Assembly: GCA_902826685.1 (NCBI GenBank)
Contig: CADEFT010000019.1
Location: 62,001 to 126,000, forward strand
Direction of reading: 5' to 3'
Length of the DNA stretch: 64,000 nt
DNA from: an uncultured Acidobacteriota bacterium
Lineage (GTDB): Bacteria > Acidobacteriota > Terriglobia > Bryobacterales > Bryobacteraceae
In this document: piece after piece, positions 44,424 through 52,880 of the stretch
Layout of the letters: every line of letters begins with the position of its first letter
Position numbering within the stretch: position 1 is the first letter of the stretch
The notes under the pieces: model-generated
The model's input: only the letters and a program-made list of their open reading frames with translations
What the model was told of the DNA's origin: nothing
The model's database searches: none
Program-made: the position numbers and the translations under genes

Positions 44424-45098
44424 CTACCGGCGGATATCCTCGACGATCTTCCCATCGCGCAACCGGATCGTGCGAGAGCAGCTTTCGGCGACTCCCATGT
44501 CGTGCGTCACGATCAGAATCGTCGAATTCAATCGCGTCTGCAGGTCCCGTATCAGTTGCAGAATGGCGGCGCCGTTTTGCGAATCGAGGTTGCCGGTGGG
44601 CTCATCGGCAAGCAGAACCGGCGGATAGACCGACAGGGCGCGGGCGATGGCGACGCGCTGGCGCTCGCCTCCGGAAAGCTCTTCGGGCAGGTGGTCCAGC
44701 CGCTTGCCAAGTTGCACCAGATCGAGCAGTTCGCGGGCGCGATCCTCGATCTCTTTGCGATTCCAGCCGCGCAGATGCAGCGGCAGCGACACGTTCTCCA
44801 GGCAGCTCAGCGTGGGCAGCAGGTTGAAGAACTGGAAGATAAAGCCGATCTTGTCGCGGCGCACGCGCGTCAGTTCGTCGTCGGAGACTTGGCTCAGTTT
44901 CCGCCCATCGAGGATCAGTTCCCCCGACGTCGGATGATCCAGGCCGCCAATCAAATTGAGCAAAGTGGACTTGCCGGACCCCGACGGGCCGACGAGCGAA
45001 ACCATTTCCCCCCGGTCGATCCGCAGGCTCACCCGGTCGAGTGCCGTGACGCTGCGCTTGCCGTCGAAGCGCTTGGTCACCGACTGCAATTCAATCAT
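44424..45098 (-). CDS. ABC transporter ATP-binding protein, LolD/MacB class
   Basis: 224 residues from the ATG at 45098; longer in-frame starts read into the neighbouring gene. Walker A SLVGPSGSGKSTLLNLIGG, Q-loop FIFQFFNLLPTLSCLENV, signature LSGGERQRVAIARAL, Walker B VLLADEPTGNLD and the switch His in LIVTHD. The class normally pairs with FtsX-like permeases for lipoprotein release or macrolide/peptide efflux. No permease lies in this window, so the partner is elsewhere. 8 bases follow the aldolase gene on the same strand. Confidence 0.93.
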   Translation of the reverse strand: MIELQSVTKRFDGKRSVTALDRVSLRIDRGEMVSLVGPSGSGKSTLLNLIGGLDHPTSGELILDGRKLSQVSDDELTRVRRDKIGFIFQFFNLLPTLSCLENVSLPLHLRGWNRKEIEDRARELLDLVQLGKRLDHLPEELSGGERQRVAIARALSVYPPVLLADEPTGNLDSQNGAAILQLIRDLQTRLNSTILIVTHDMGVAESCSRTIRLRDGKIVEDIRR

Positions 45099-45106
45099 TC
45101 GCCGCG

Positions 45107-46165
45107 CTAACGCTTCGGCGCGAGCGGCCCCACTTCCACCTTGCCCTGCGTGTTGGCGAGCGGGCCGAGTTCGGCGGCCACTCCGCGGGCGATGGCGGCG
45201 GTTTCGCTGCTGGCCTGGAAGCAGGTGAAATCGGGCCGGTCGCGCCAGGCGAAGGGTCCGCAAAGGCGCTTGCCGGCCGCGAGCGTGGCATCGTGCACGA
45301 CGTTGATGAGCCGCTCGTAATCGGGCGTGCCCTGGCGATATCCGGAGTAGTTGCCCAGATCGCCGCTGGCGGCGAAGACGCCGGTGATGCCCGGCACTTT
45401 GGCGATCTCGGCGGCGTTCTGGATTCCCTCGAGCGTCTCAATCATGACGATCAGCACGATGTTGTCGTTGATGGTGTTGCGGTAGCCGCCGGGAACGGTG
45501 CCCCACATGCCGGCTTCGAAAGCTTGTCCACCGCCGGCGCTGCGCTTGCCGAGCGGCGGGAAGTAAGTGAAGTCGACGGCCGCTTTCGCCTCGGCCACGG
45601 TGTCGACCGTGGGAACCACGATGACCAGGGCTCCGGCGTCGGTGGCATGCTGAATCTCGCGCTCATCGGCGTAGGCGATGCGGACGCCGGGCACTGCCTT
45701 GGCGTGCGGGCAGGCGCGCCACATGCGAGCCACCTGGTTCCAGTCGCGCGTGTTGTGCTGCATCTCGGTCCAGATGAAGTCGTAGCCGGCGTTGGCCATG
45801 GCGCAATAAGTTTCGGGATCGGTGGCGCTGAATAGCGTGCCGCCGGTCACCTTCTCGCCGTTCATCATTTTGAGCTTGACCGGATTCCAGATCTTCGCGC
45901 CACCGGGCACGTCATAGGAAGGGCCGAACTTCCAGGCAGCCTCGCTGAACTTGCCGGTGTTCACCGCGCCCGCGGGCGGAGTCAGGAAGGCTCCGCTGTC
46001 CTTGCCGGCGGGCGCCGCCAGGGGAAACTTCATCTTTCCGGCTTCCATGTTGGCGTAAGGATCGGCCACCGGCTTGGGCGCCTGCGGAGTCTGGTTCTGC
46101 GCCAGCAGCAGCGCACCGATTCCCACCACCGCCAGAGCGGCGGCATTGCGTAACGACTGAGTCAT
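45107..46165 (-). CDS. Exported HpcH/HpaI-type aldolase homologue
   Basis: 352 residues with an N-terminal signal sequence (MTQSLRNAAALAVVGIGALLLAQ) and an extra 80-90 residues before the catalytic barrel. Class II aldolase residues are kept: FIWTEMQHN (acid/His near 140), VRIAYADE, and metal ligands in VMIETLEGIQNAAEIAKVPGITGVFAASGDLG (Glu and Asp). The family cleaves 2-keto-4-hydroxy acids, usually in the cytosol, so export is odd. AAGGAG at 46173-46178 (minus) gives a strong ribosome site. It is followed by the orphan ABC ATPase. Confidence 0.8.
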   Translation of the reverse strand: MTQSLRNAAALAVVGIGALLLAQNQTPQAPKPVADPYANMEAGKMKFPLAAPAGKDSGAFLTPPAGAVNTGKFSEAAWKFGPSYDVPGGAKIWNPVKLKMMNGEKVTGGTLFSATDPETYCAMANAGYDFIWTEMQHNTRDWNQVARMWRACPHAKAVPGVRIAYADEREIQHATDAGALVIVVPTVDTVAEAKAAVDFTYFPPLGKRSAGGGQAFEAGMWGTVPGGYRNTINDNIVLIVMIETLEGIQNAAEIAKVPGITGVFAASGDLGNYSGYRQGTPDYERLINVVHDATLAAGKRLCGPFAWRDRPDFTCFQASSETAAIARGVAAELGPLANTQGKVEVGPLAPKR

Positions 46166-46216
46166 TGAAAGTCTCCTTGAGAGATCGAGCCGGTTCAGTT
46201 TCCGGATTTTATCAGA

Positions 46217-46588
46217 TCAATTTACGCGAACGCTGGCCGGCGCACCCTTTTCCTTCACGAAGAAAACCAGGAACCGGGCGGGCTTGGTAGCGCTGGCGTT
46301 CCTCGCCACCGAGTGAATATCGTCGGGCGACTCAAAGAACGTCTCGCCCGGCCCGAGCGTGACCGGCTCGCCGCCCTTGACCTGCATGATCAACGACCCC
46401 TCCAGAACATAGACGAAGGTCGATGCATTATGCCGGTGGGCGGTGGAGCTGTGGCCGGGTCCGAACTCGACGACCAGCATCTGCCCTTCCTTGCCGGCGA
46501 TGCCGGCCAGATCCTTGGTGAGTAAGGGCGTGAGTTTCGACTCGGCGAAGGCCAGGGCCTGGAAGGCGAGCAGCAGAATCGGTTTCAT
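46217..46588 (-). CDS. Exported small cupin-domain protein
   Basis: 123 residues from the ATG at 46588 (signal MKPILLLAFQALAFAES). A single conserved barrel has HSSTAHRHNASTFVYVLEG (metal His/His/Glu-like positions) and GETFFESPDDIHSVARNAS, with His in the second motif. Metal-binding cupins of this size are isomerases, dioxygenases or sensors; the exact reaction is not visible. The gene sits 51 bases upstream of the aldolase on the same strand. Confidence 0.82.
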   Translation of the reverse strand: MKPILLLAFQALAFAESKLTPLLTKDLAGIAGKEGQMLVVEFGPGHSSTAHRHNASTFVYVLEGSLIMQVKGGEPVTLGPGETFFESPDDIHSVARNASATKPARFLVFFVKEKGAPASVRVN

Positions 46589-46644
46589 GAACCACAGGGT
46601 AGCAATGCGCTCAAACATTCGCTTTGGCGGCCGAAGAGATCTTT

Positions 46645-46965
46645 ATGAACGGCGTGTTCTGGGAGAACGCATCGAAGTTGATGGAAGCGGCGGTGGGCGC
46701 CTCGGCGGCCGGCAATGCGACGGAGAATTTCACCGTGCTTATCGGGCCGCAGGGCGGCATCCACCTGATCGCCAACAGCGATTGGCCACTCGAACGAATC
46801 GCCGAGGAACGGGGCGCGCAGACCGCTTATCGCGTCCAGCACGGCGGCGGACGCATCGCCGTTGAGGGCCGTGAGGGCGAGACCATGTGCCGTTTGGAGA
46901 CCGAAAGCTCGCCATCGCGCTCGCGGCGGATGCTGCGCGATAACCCCCGCTATTTCCTGGCGTGA
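46645..46965 (+). CDS. Small conserved-looking protein of unknown function
   Basis: 106 residues from the ATG at 46645, preceded by GAAGAGATC; a TTG at 46624 is an alternative. It starts MNGVFWENASKLMEAAVG with a short helix, then beta-rich FTVLIGPQGGIHLIANSDWPLE and TAYRVQHGGGRIAVEGREGETMCRLE, ending in basic RSRRMLRDNPRYF. No signal peptide or membrane segment, and I recognise no family. It starts 56 bases from the divergent cupin gene and converges on the NTF2 fragment 10 bases away. The coherent codon use and strand alternation support a real gene. Confidence 0.55.
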   Translation: MNGVFWENASKLMEAAVGASAAGNATENFTVLIGPQGGIHLIANSDWPLERIAEERGAQTAYRVQHGGGRIAVEGREGETMCRLETESSPSRSRRMLRDNPRYFLA

Positions 46966-46975
46966 CCGCCCGTTC

Positions 46976-47356
46976 CTATTGACTGCCGGAGGCTCTGACT
47001 CCAGCCCATTCGCAAGCCTGCCGCCTGTGGGCAAAGGCGCGCATCTGAATGGCCTTGCCGCCGCGAAAGGTGTAGACATCCGCCAAGCGCCCTTCGTGCC
47101 ATTCCGTGCTGTGTTTCAATCTCACTCGCACGTAAACGAACACGACGATCCTGCCGCCAGAGGCAATGAACGCTTCCGGCTCGCAACTTCCTTCGGCCCA
47201 ACCCTCGCGTGATCGCGACAGGTGTGCCTTGACTCCGGCATGCCCGCGATAGGTCCCCGCTCCCGGATACCCGGCCGGTTCGATCCACTCGATTTGCGGG
47301 TCGAATGCTTTGACGGCCGCCGGAATATCGTTCCGGTTGATTGCGGCGGTTACGTC
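46976..47356 (-). pseudogene. NTF2/SnoaL-like domain without its own start, in frame after the ankyrin stop
   Basis: 126 sense codons run from the base after the ankyrin TGA (47359-47357) to a TAG at 46978-46976, in the same frame as the ankyrin gene. The protein reads VTAAINRNDIPAAVKAFDPQ, then IEWIEPAGYPGAGTYRGHAG and VKAHL, later YTFRGGKAIQMRAF. This is the textbook SnoaL/NTF2 pattern (A-I-N-R-x-D, D-P-x-x-E-W, Y-R-G-H-x-G-V). No ATG, GTG or TTG occurs in its first 70 codons. It is therefore either the C-terminal domain of an interrupted ankyrin-NTF2 fusion, or a gene whose start was lost. A one-base insertion near 47350 would also join it to a shifted frame reading ALTAET. Confidence 0.75.
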
Positions 47357-48499
47357 TCAGCCGTTAGAGCCTTCCAGAAACTCCGCCAGCTTATGATGTC
47401 CGGAATGGGCGGCCCATCCCGCCGGAGTCGATTGCCACAGCTTGTCCTTGACGTCCAACCGCGCGCCATGGGCCACCAGCAGCTTCACTACCGCTTCGTG
47501 TCCCGCTAGCGCCGCCTGATGCAGCGGCGTCGAATGGGCATGGTGACCTTTGGGGTTATAACGATTGGGATCTTCGCCCGCGTCGAGCAGCATCCCGACG
47601 ATCCCGGCGTGCCCAAGCTGCGCAGCCAGTGCCAGCGCGCTGTGCCGGACTTCCGGACCGGCTCCGGCCAGCATGGCGGTGGCCGACGGTGCATCGCCCA
47701 ATCCGGCCGCGAAACTGAGATCCTCCACCTTGGCGCCGCGTTGCACCAGAGCGCGGGCCGTTTCAATGAAACCGAACGTCAGCGCGGTCTTCACCGGGCT
47801 GACCCAGCTCCCGGCTCCACGGCTTTCAAGCGACGCGCCAAAGTCGATCAGGGTATGGGCAAGCTTCCCCTGAAGACCCGCCGCCGCCGGATGCAAACTC
47901 GACACCAGCAGGCTCATGGTGGTGCATTGGCCTCCGTAGAGACCGGCGAGCGAATCCACTTCGGCGCCCGCTTTGAGCAGCGCGGTGGCGATGGCGACGG
48001 CATTCGGCGGCGTCCGCTGGCGGTGATTCTCGACGCCATTGGCGGCCACGTAATGCAGCAGCGTCGCGCGATGCACGGCCGGATCGAAAGGCGTGACGCG
48101 CGCCGACCGGGCATGTACCAGGTCCGGACGCCGGCCGAGCAACTCCGTGAGCGTATCGAGATCGCCATCGACGACGGCCTCCACGGCCTGTTCGAAAAGC
48201 TGCGTATCGGAGCCTGGCGCCGTCACCGCCTCGACGTGAGCCGCCAGCGCGCTCCAGTCGAGAAAGTCGTACCAGCGCGCCAGCGTGAGGCGCGCGTCCG
48301 CCAGATCGAAGGCGGCGCCGCGAATCTCGGAATCGGGAATCCGCCTGGGCAGCCATCGGACCTCGTCGTCGAGGAACCGTGGATGCTTCTCGTGAATCAG
48401 CCGGATAGTGTCCGGATCGCCCGCCGCGTGTGCCCGAAGCAGGCTCTCGGCCTGCGCTTCATATTCCTTAAGTGGGGCTAATAGCGGCAGTGGGGTCAT
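47357..48499 (-). CDS. Ankyrin-repeat protein
   Basis: 380 residues. An N-terminal helical region (1-95) is followed by degenerate and then clear ankyrin units. These include FEQAVEAVVDGDLDTLTELLGRRPDLVHARS, SALALAAQLGHAGIVGMLLDAGEDPN, TPLHQAALAGHEAVVKLLVAHGARLDVKD and TPAGWAAHSGHHKLAEFLEG. No signal peptide. A protein-binding role is inferred from the fold. The TGA at 47359-47357 is followed in frame by an NTF2/SnoaL domain, so the protein may be truncated. The stop of the upstream GGT gene overlaps its ATG by 4 bases. Confidence 0.85.
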   Translation of the reverse strand: MTPLPLLAPLKEYEAQAESLLRAHAAGDPDTIRLIHEKHPRFLDDEVRWLPRRIPDSEIRGAAFDLADARLTLARWYDFLDWSALAAHVEAVTAPGSDTQLFEQAVEAVVDGDLDTLTELLGRRPDLVHARSARVTPFDPAVHRATLLHYVAANGVENHRQRTPPNAVAIATALLKAGAEVDSLAGLYGGQCTTMSLLVSSLHPAAAGLQGKLAHTLIDFGASLESRGAGSWVSPVKTALTFGFIETARALVQRGAKVEDLSFAAGLGDAPSATAMLAGAGPEVRHSALALAAQLGHAGIVGMLLDAGEDPNRYNPKGHHAHSTPLHQAALAGHEAVVKLLVAHGARLDVKDKLWQSTPAGWAAHSGHHKLAEFLEGSNG

Positions 48500-50175
48500 T
48501 CGTAGCGGTCCGGTTCCGGCAGCGCGGCACCGTCCTTGCGGGGCGAAGAGGCTCCGTAGTTCACCTTCGCCTCGTAGTCGCGCAACACGGCCTGGCCGCC
48601 GCCCATCCAGCCGGAGAAATCGCCCTGCACTTCCAAGCGGTGCCCGCGCGCGGAAAGCGTCTCGCGGACTTCGGCGGGCACGCGTCCTTCAAGCATGACG
48701 TCGCAGCCGGAAAAATTGAGCTTGGTGAACCGCGGCGCTTCGAGTGCGGCCTGGATGTTCATATCGTGATCCACGATGTTGCTGACAAATTGCGCGTGCG
48801 CCTGGGCCTGGTTGAGGCCGCCCATGATGCCGAACCCGATGCGCACCCCGTCCTTTTCCATCAACGCCGGAATAATGGTGTGGAAGGGGCGCTTGCCGGG
48901 ACCGACGGCGTTCGGATGCTTTTCGTCGAACTCAAACAATCCGCCGCGGTTGTGCAAATGAAATCCGTAGCCTTCGACGGCCACGCCGGAGCCGAAGCTT
49001 AAGTAGACGCTCTGAATCAGGGAGGCGATGTTGCCCTGGCGGTCCACGGCGGCCAGATAGATGGTGTCGCCGCTCGAGGGCAGCGGATTGCCTGGCGTGA
49101 AATCGCAGCTCGCTTTCTCCGGGTCGATCAGGCGCGCCCGCGCGGCGGCATAGCTTTTCGACAGAATCTCGTTCAGCGGAATTTTCGCCGCGCGCGGATC
49201 GGCCAGATAGCGCCGCAGATCCTGATAGGCCAGCTTCTGCGCCTCGATCTTGTAGTGCAGCGCATCGGCCGGCGCGGTGGAGGTGATGGGAAGCTTTTCG
49301 AGGATGTTCAACATCTCAAGCGCGGCCATGCCCTGGGAGTTGGGCGGCAGCTCATGCACCTTCCAGCCGCGGTAGGTGGTCTGAATCGTATCCACCCACT
49401 CCGAGGAAAACGCCGCCAGGTCGGCGGGCTCCATCAAGCCGCCCAGCTTTTTGCTGGTGGCGATCAATGCCTGGCCGATGGCGCCGCGATAGAACGCCTC
49501 GGGCCCGGCTTCGGCCAGCGTGTCGAATGCCTTGGCGAGGTCGGCGTTGCGAATGATATCGCCCACGCGCGGAGCCGATCCCTCGCGCAGAAACGTTTTG
49601 CTCGTGTAATCGGAGAAGTGCAGCTTCGAAACGCTGCCGCGCCAGTGATCCTGAATGATTTCGGTGAGCGGAAATCCATGGCGGGCGTAATAGCGCGCCC
49701 CGCCGTGCAGATCTTTCCAGGGAAGCTTGCCGAACTTCTGATGGAGCTTGCGCCATCCATCCACGCAGCCGGGAACGGTGACCGAATGGATGCCATCCTG
49801 CGGCATCGAATAGTGGCCCATTTCCTTGAGCTTCTTGAGCGTCATCGCCCGCGGCGCGGGACCGCTGGCATTCAAGCCATGGATTTTGCCGGTCTTGGCC
49901 TCGTAGTAGATGGCGAACAGGTCGCCGCCGAGGCCGCAGCTCATCGGCTCGACGACGGCGAGCACGGCGTTGGCGGCAATCGCCGCGTCCATGGCGGTGC
50001 CGCCGCGGGCGAGGATCTGCGCGCCGGCCTGCGACGCCAACGTCTGGCTGGTGGCGACGATTCCACCGGGTGTGATCACCATCGAGCGGGCCTGGGTTCG
50101 TTGTTGCGCGGAACTGGCGGGCGGCATAAGGATTCCGGGGATGAGCAGCAGCGTCGATAAGCGTGGAGGCGTCAT
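48496..50175 (-). CDS. Gamma-glutamyltransferase family protein
   Basis: Ntn-hydrolase acting on gamma-glutamyl compounds such as glutathione, exported. 559 residues with a signal peptide (cleavage near SSAQQ). The large-subunit blocks are SQAGAQILARGGTAMDAAIAANAVLAVVEP and GLGGDLFAIYY. The autocleavage/nucleophile is Thr371 in SSGDTIYLAAVDRQGN. The small subunit has GGGQAVLRD near the end. The usual T-x-H segment reads TIY, so the class may be a GGT-like acylase rather than true GGT. It abuts the PhoD-like gene (TGA directly followed by ATG). Confidence 0.9.
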   Translation of the reverse strand: MTPPRLSTLLLIPGILMPPASSAQQRTQARSMVITPGGIVATSQTLASQAGAQILARGGTAMDAAIAANAVLAVVEPMSCGLGGDLFAIYYEAKTGKIHGLNASGPAPRAMTLKKLKEMGHYSMPQDGIHSVTVPGCVDGWRKLHQKFGKLPWKDLHGGARYYARHGFPLTEIIQDHWRGSVSKLHFSDYTSKTFLREGSAPRVGDIIRNADLAKAFDTLAEAGPEAFYRGAIGQALIATSKKLGGLMEPADLAAFSSEWVDTIQTTYRGWKVHELPPNSQGMAALEMLNILEKLPITSTAPADALHYKIEAQKLAYQDLRRYLADPRAAKIPLNEILSKSYAAARARLIDPEKASCDFTPGNPLPSSGDTIYLAAVDRQGNIASLIQSVYLSFGSGVAVEGYGFHLHNRGGLFEFDEKHPNAVGPGKRPFHTIIPALMEKDGVRIGFGIMGGLNQAQAHAQFVSNIVDHDMNIQAALEAPRFTKLNFSGCDVMLEGRVPAEVRETLSARGHRLEVQGDFSGWMGGGQAVLRDYEAKVNYGASSPRKDGAALPEPDRYE

Positions 50176-51666
50176 TCAACTTCTCTCCGCGGCGAGAGCC
50201 TTCGAGTATAACGTTTCGCCGGCCACGTCCCTCAGCGTCACTTTCATTTCGCCGGAGTCCACTTCCACCTCGCCAAAGAATTGCAGCCCGGCCGAGGGCG
50301 GCAGGTTCGCTTCGCCCTTTGGCGGCGCTTTATAAAACATCACCTGCGGGCCGAAGGTATTGTCCAACTGGCCGGGCCCGAACGTGCCGGCGTTGAGAGG
50401 ACCGGAGATGAACTCCCAGAAGGGCGCGAATTCGTTGAAGCGCGCCTTGGCCGGATCGTAATAGTGCGCCGCCGTGTAGTGCACATCGGCGGTGATCCAG
50501 ACGGTATTGCGCACGCGATGATCGCGCAGAGAGCGCAGCAGACCGGCGATTTCCAGTTCCCTGCCAAGCGGCGGTCCGTCGTCGGCGTTGGAGGAATTCT
50601 CAAACACCGGCCGGCCCTGGGAATCCTTTCCATCGCCGACGATGAGTCCGAGCGGCATGTCCGAGGCGATCACTTTCCACACCGCGCGCGACGCGCGCAG
50701 TTCCTTTTCGAGCCAGGCAATCTGCGGCCGGCCGAGAAAGACGGTCTCCGCCGAGGGCGTGGTCTGGCGGTTGTAAGTATTCGGCCCGCGATAGGAGCGC
50801 ATGTCGATTACAAAAACATCGAGCAGCGGCCCATAGGAAATCCGCCGGTAAAGGCGCGGGGCCCGCATCGGGGCGTATTCGAGAAACGCCTGGCGCGCCC
50901 GCGCCACCAGGGTTTGAATATTCTTTTCCCGGTAGCGGGAGTCGGCGGATAAGTCTTTGGAAGAAGACCAGTTGTTCAGAACCTCATGGTCGTCCCACTG
51001 CCACACCTGAGAAACTTCGGAACCGAACCGGCGGACGTTCCCGTCCAAGAGGTTGTACCGATGCGCCCCGCGAAACTCAGCCAGCGTCTCCGCCACCTTG
51101 CTCTTCTCTTCGGTGACCAGATTTTTCCAGAGCGAGCCGTCTTTCAGGCGAACCTCGGCGGGAATCGGCCCATCGGCATAAATGGTGTCGCCCGAATGCA
51201 CGAAAAAATGCGGCTCGCGGCGGCGCATGGTTTCGTAAATACGCATGCCGCCCCATTCGGCATTGATGCCGTAACCCTGGCCGGCCGTGTCGCCGGACCA
51301 CAGAAAGCGCACCGGCCCCTGCCTGGGCGGCGTTCGAAACTGGCCTTTCATTACCGGCCCGCCGCATTCCACTTCGTAAAAGATCCGCTGTCCGTCCGGC
51401 AGTCCTTCGAGCGCGAGGCGGCCCGTAAAATCGGACGCTTCGGTGAGGTTGGGTCCCTTTACGGTGCGGACGGTGCCGCCCGAACCTTCCACGGTGCTCC
51501 ATCGAACCACCATGCGGGCGTTCCGGCCGGATCGGGCCCAGACGACGGCGCGGCCCGGTGTGACATCGCCCGACGCGATGGCCGCCAGATCGCTGGGCGG
51601 CGGCGGCAATCCTCGAAGAAATGCGGGGGCGGCGGCAAACGCGCCAAGCAGATTCCGTCGCAGCAT
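50176..51666 (-). CDS. PhoD-like metallophosphatase (alkaline phosphatase D family)
   Basis: 496 residues from the ATG at 51666. The N-terminus LRRNLLGAFAAAPAFLRGLPP is Tat-like. An N-terminal beta domain (ASGDVTPGRAVVWARS) precedes the calcineurin-type core: FLWSGDTAGQGYGI, FFVHSGDTIYADGP, QVWQWDDHEVLNNW and FVIDMRSYRGPN, with WITADVHYTAAHYY late. These carry the Asp/His/Asn metal ligands. It probably releases phosphate from phosphomono- or diesters in the periplasm. Starts 37 bases from the divergent START-like gene. Confidence 0.9.
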   Translation of the reverse strand: MLRRNLLGAFAAAPAFLRGLPPPPSDLAAIASGDVTPGRAVVWARSGRNARMVVRWSTVEGSGGTVRTVKGPNLTEASDFTGRLALEGLPDGQRIFYEVECGGPVMKGQFRTPPRQGPVRFLWSGDTAGQGYGINAEWGGMRIYETMRRREPHFFVHSGDTIYADGPIPAEVRLKDGSLWKNLVTEEKSKVAETLAEFRGAHRYNLLDGNVRRFGSEVSQVWQWDDHEVLNNWSSSKDLSADSRYREKNIQTLVARARQAFLEYAPMRAPRLYRRISYGPLLDVFVIDMRSYRGPNTYNRQTTPSAETVFLGRPQIAWLEKELRASRAVWKVIASDMPLGLIVGDGKDSQGRPVFENSSNADDGPPLGRELEIAGLLRSLRDHRVRNTVWITADVHYTAAHYYDPAKARFNEFAPFWEFISGPLNAGTFGPGQLDNTFGPQVMFYKAPPKGEANLPPSAGLQFFGEVEVDSGEMKVTLRDVAGETLYSKALAAERS

Positions 51667-51703
51667 GAGGCTATTGTCGTTCACTTGGGGTGCGGCGGGT
51701 AAT

Positions 51704-52480
51704 ATGAAAGGAGTGCGCATCGCAAGGCTCGTGTGTTTGGCGCTCGCCCTGGCGGCGGCCAGTCCGGCGGTGGAATTGAAGCCCGCCACCGAAAAGGCCT
51801 ACCAGGACTACATTGCCGGATTCGAGCGGCGGCTGAGCGCGCGCAAGAATTTCCTGCTGGTGGATGGCGAGCCGGGCGTGCGCGACCGCGTGCAACGCGG
51901 TGAGATGTACGTGGAAGAGAAGCGCGTGAAGCGTGAGCCGCCCGACGGCCTCATCCATCACTGGGAAGGAGCCATCTTTCTGCCCAAATTGAAGATGGCC
52001 GATGTCCTGAAATTCCTGCAGGACTACGACAGCCACGAAAAGGTGTACGCGCCCGAAGTGGTGGACTCGCAGATTCTTTCAAGGATCGGAGACGAATTCC
52101 GCGTCCGCATGCGCCTGGTGAAGAAACAGATTCTCACCGTCGTGCTTGAAACCGAGCACCAGGCGCGCTACCGCAAGGTGGACGACTCGCGTTGGGAGAG
52201 CGTGTCGCGGTCGACGAAAGTGGCCGAAGTCGAGGATTCCGGCAAGCCCAAGGAGAAACAGATTCCGCCCGGCACAGGCAACGGCTTTGTGTGGCACATG
52301 GACAGCTTCTGGCGTTTGCTCGAAAGCGACGGCGGAGTGTTCGTGGAATGTACCTCGGTTTCGCTTTCGCGCGACGTTCCGTTCGGAATGGCGCGGCTCA
52401 TCCGCCCCATCATTGAAGAGCTGCCCGCCGAGAGTCTGCGCAACCTGCTGACCAAAACGCGCGCGGCTTTGAAACGGTAG
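51704..52480 (+). CDS. Exported START/SRPBCC-like protein of unknown function
   Basis: 258 residues from the ATG at 51704, preceded by GGTAATATG; signal MKGVRIARLVCLALALAAASP. The mature protein alternates strands and helices, with GLIHHWEGAIFLPKLKMADVLKFLQDY and QARYRKVDDSRWESVSRSTKVAEVED. It ends in FVECTSVSLSRDVPFGMARLIRPIIEELPAESL, typical of START-like ligand-binding folds found in Acidobacteria. No catalytic motif is evident. Convergent with the cytochrome c gene by 1 base. Confidence 0.68.
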   Translation: MKGVRIARLVCLALALAAASPAVELKPATEKAYQDYIAGFERRLSARKNFLLVDGEPGVRDRVQRGEMYVEEKRVKREPPDGLIHHWEGAIFLPKLKMADVLKFLQDYDSHEKVYAPEVVDSQILSRIGDEFRVRMRLVKKQILTVVLETEHQARYRKVDDSRWESVSRSTKVAEVEDSGKPKEKQIPPGTGNGFVWHMDSFWRLLESDGGVFVECTSVSLSRDVPFGMARLIRPIIEELPAESLRNLLTKTRAALKR

Positions 52481-52481
52481 C

Positions 52482-52880
52482 CTAACGGGGGAACGAACCC
52501 AAGCGCTTCCAGAGGGCTGAGCAATCGCCGGCCGCGAGCGTGTACCGGGGCATCGCTCGATCGAGCACCACGCCGGCCGGATCCACGCCCGTCTGAAGCG
52601 TCCCGCAAAACGCCGTGAGCGAGTAGGAAGAGGGCGGCCCGCCGCGGCGGCGCGTGGATTGGGTCAGCTTGAACTGGCGGATATCCGAGCCTTCGATGCC
52701 CGCTTCGCGCACGCCACGCCCATCGGCCCCGTGGCAATTGACGCAGCGGGCCGCCACCGGCGCCAGTTCGTCGCCGCCACCGGCCATGCGCGCCGTCAGC
52801 TCCGCCGGACCGCGATACAGCTTGTCGCCGCGCGTTTCGTCGAGTGCGAGCAGCGCCGCCAGAAACAACCACGCCTTCAC
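52482..52880 (-). CDS. Small exported cytochrome c, third gene of the copper-oxidase operon
   Basis: 132 residues from the GTG at 52880, overlapping the Sco stop (GTGA). Signal MKAWLFLAALLALDETRG-like. One heme site CVNCH (46-50) with GADGRG after it, and a Met ligand candidate in DRAMPRYTLA (about 111). As a class I mono-heme cytochrome in the periplasm it would carry electrons. Its partner is probably the upstream copper-radical oxidase or the respiratory chain. Confidence 0.82.
   Translation of the reverse strand: MKAWLFLAALLALDETRGDKLYRGPAELTARMAGGGDELAPVAARCVNCHGADGRGVREAGIEGSDIRQFKLTQSTRRRGGPPSSYSLTAFCGTLQTGVDPAGVVLDRAMPRYTLAAGDCSALWKRLGSFPR

Noticed and set aside
46950..47288. A 112-codon minus-strand frame overlapping the NTF2 fragment
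   Set aside because: A different frame of the same DNA; its protein has no family pattern whereas the frame continuing from the ankyrin gene reads as NTF2/SnoaL.
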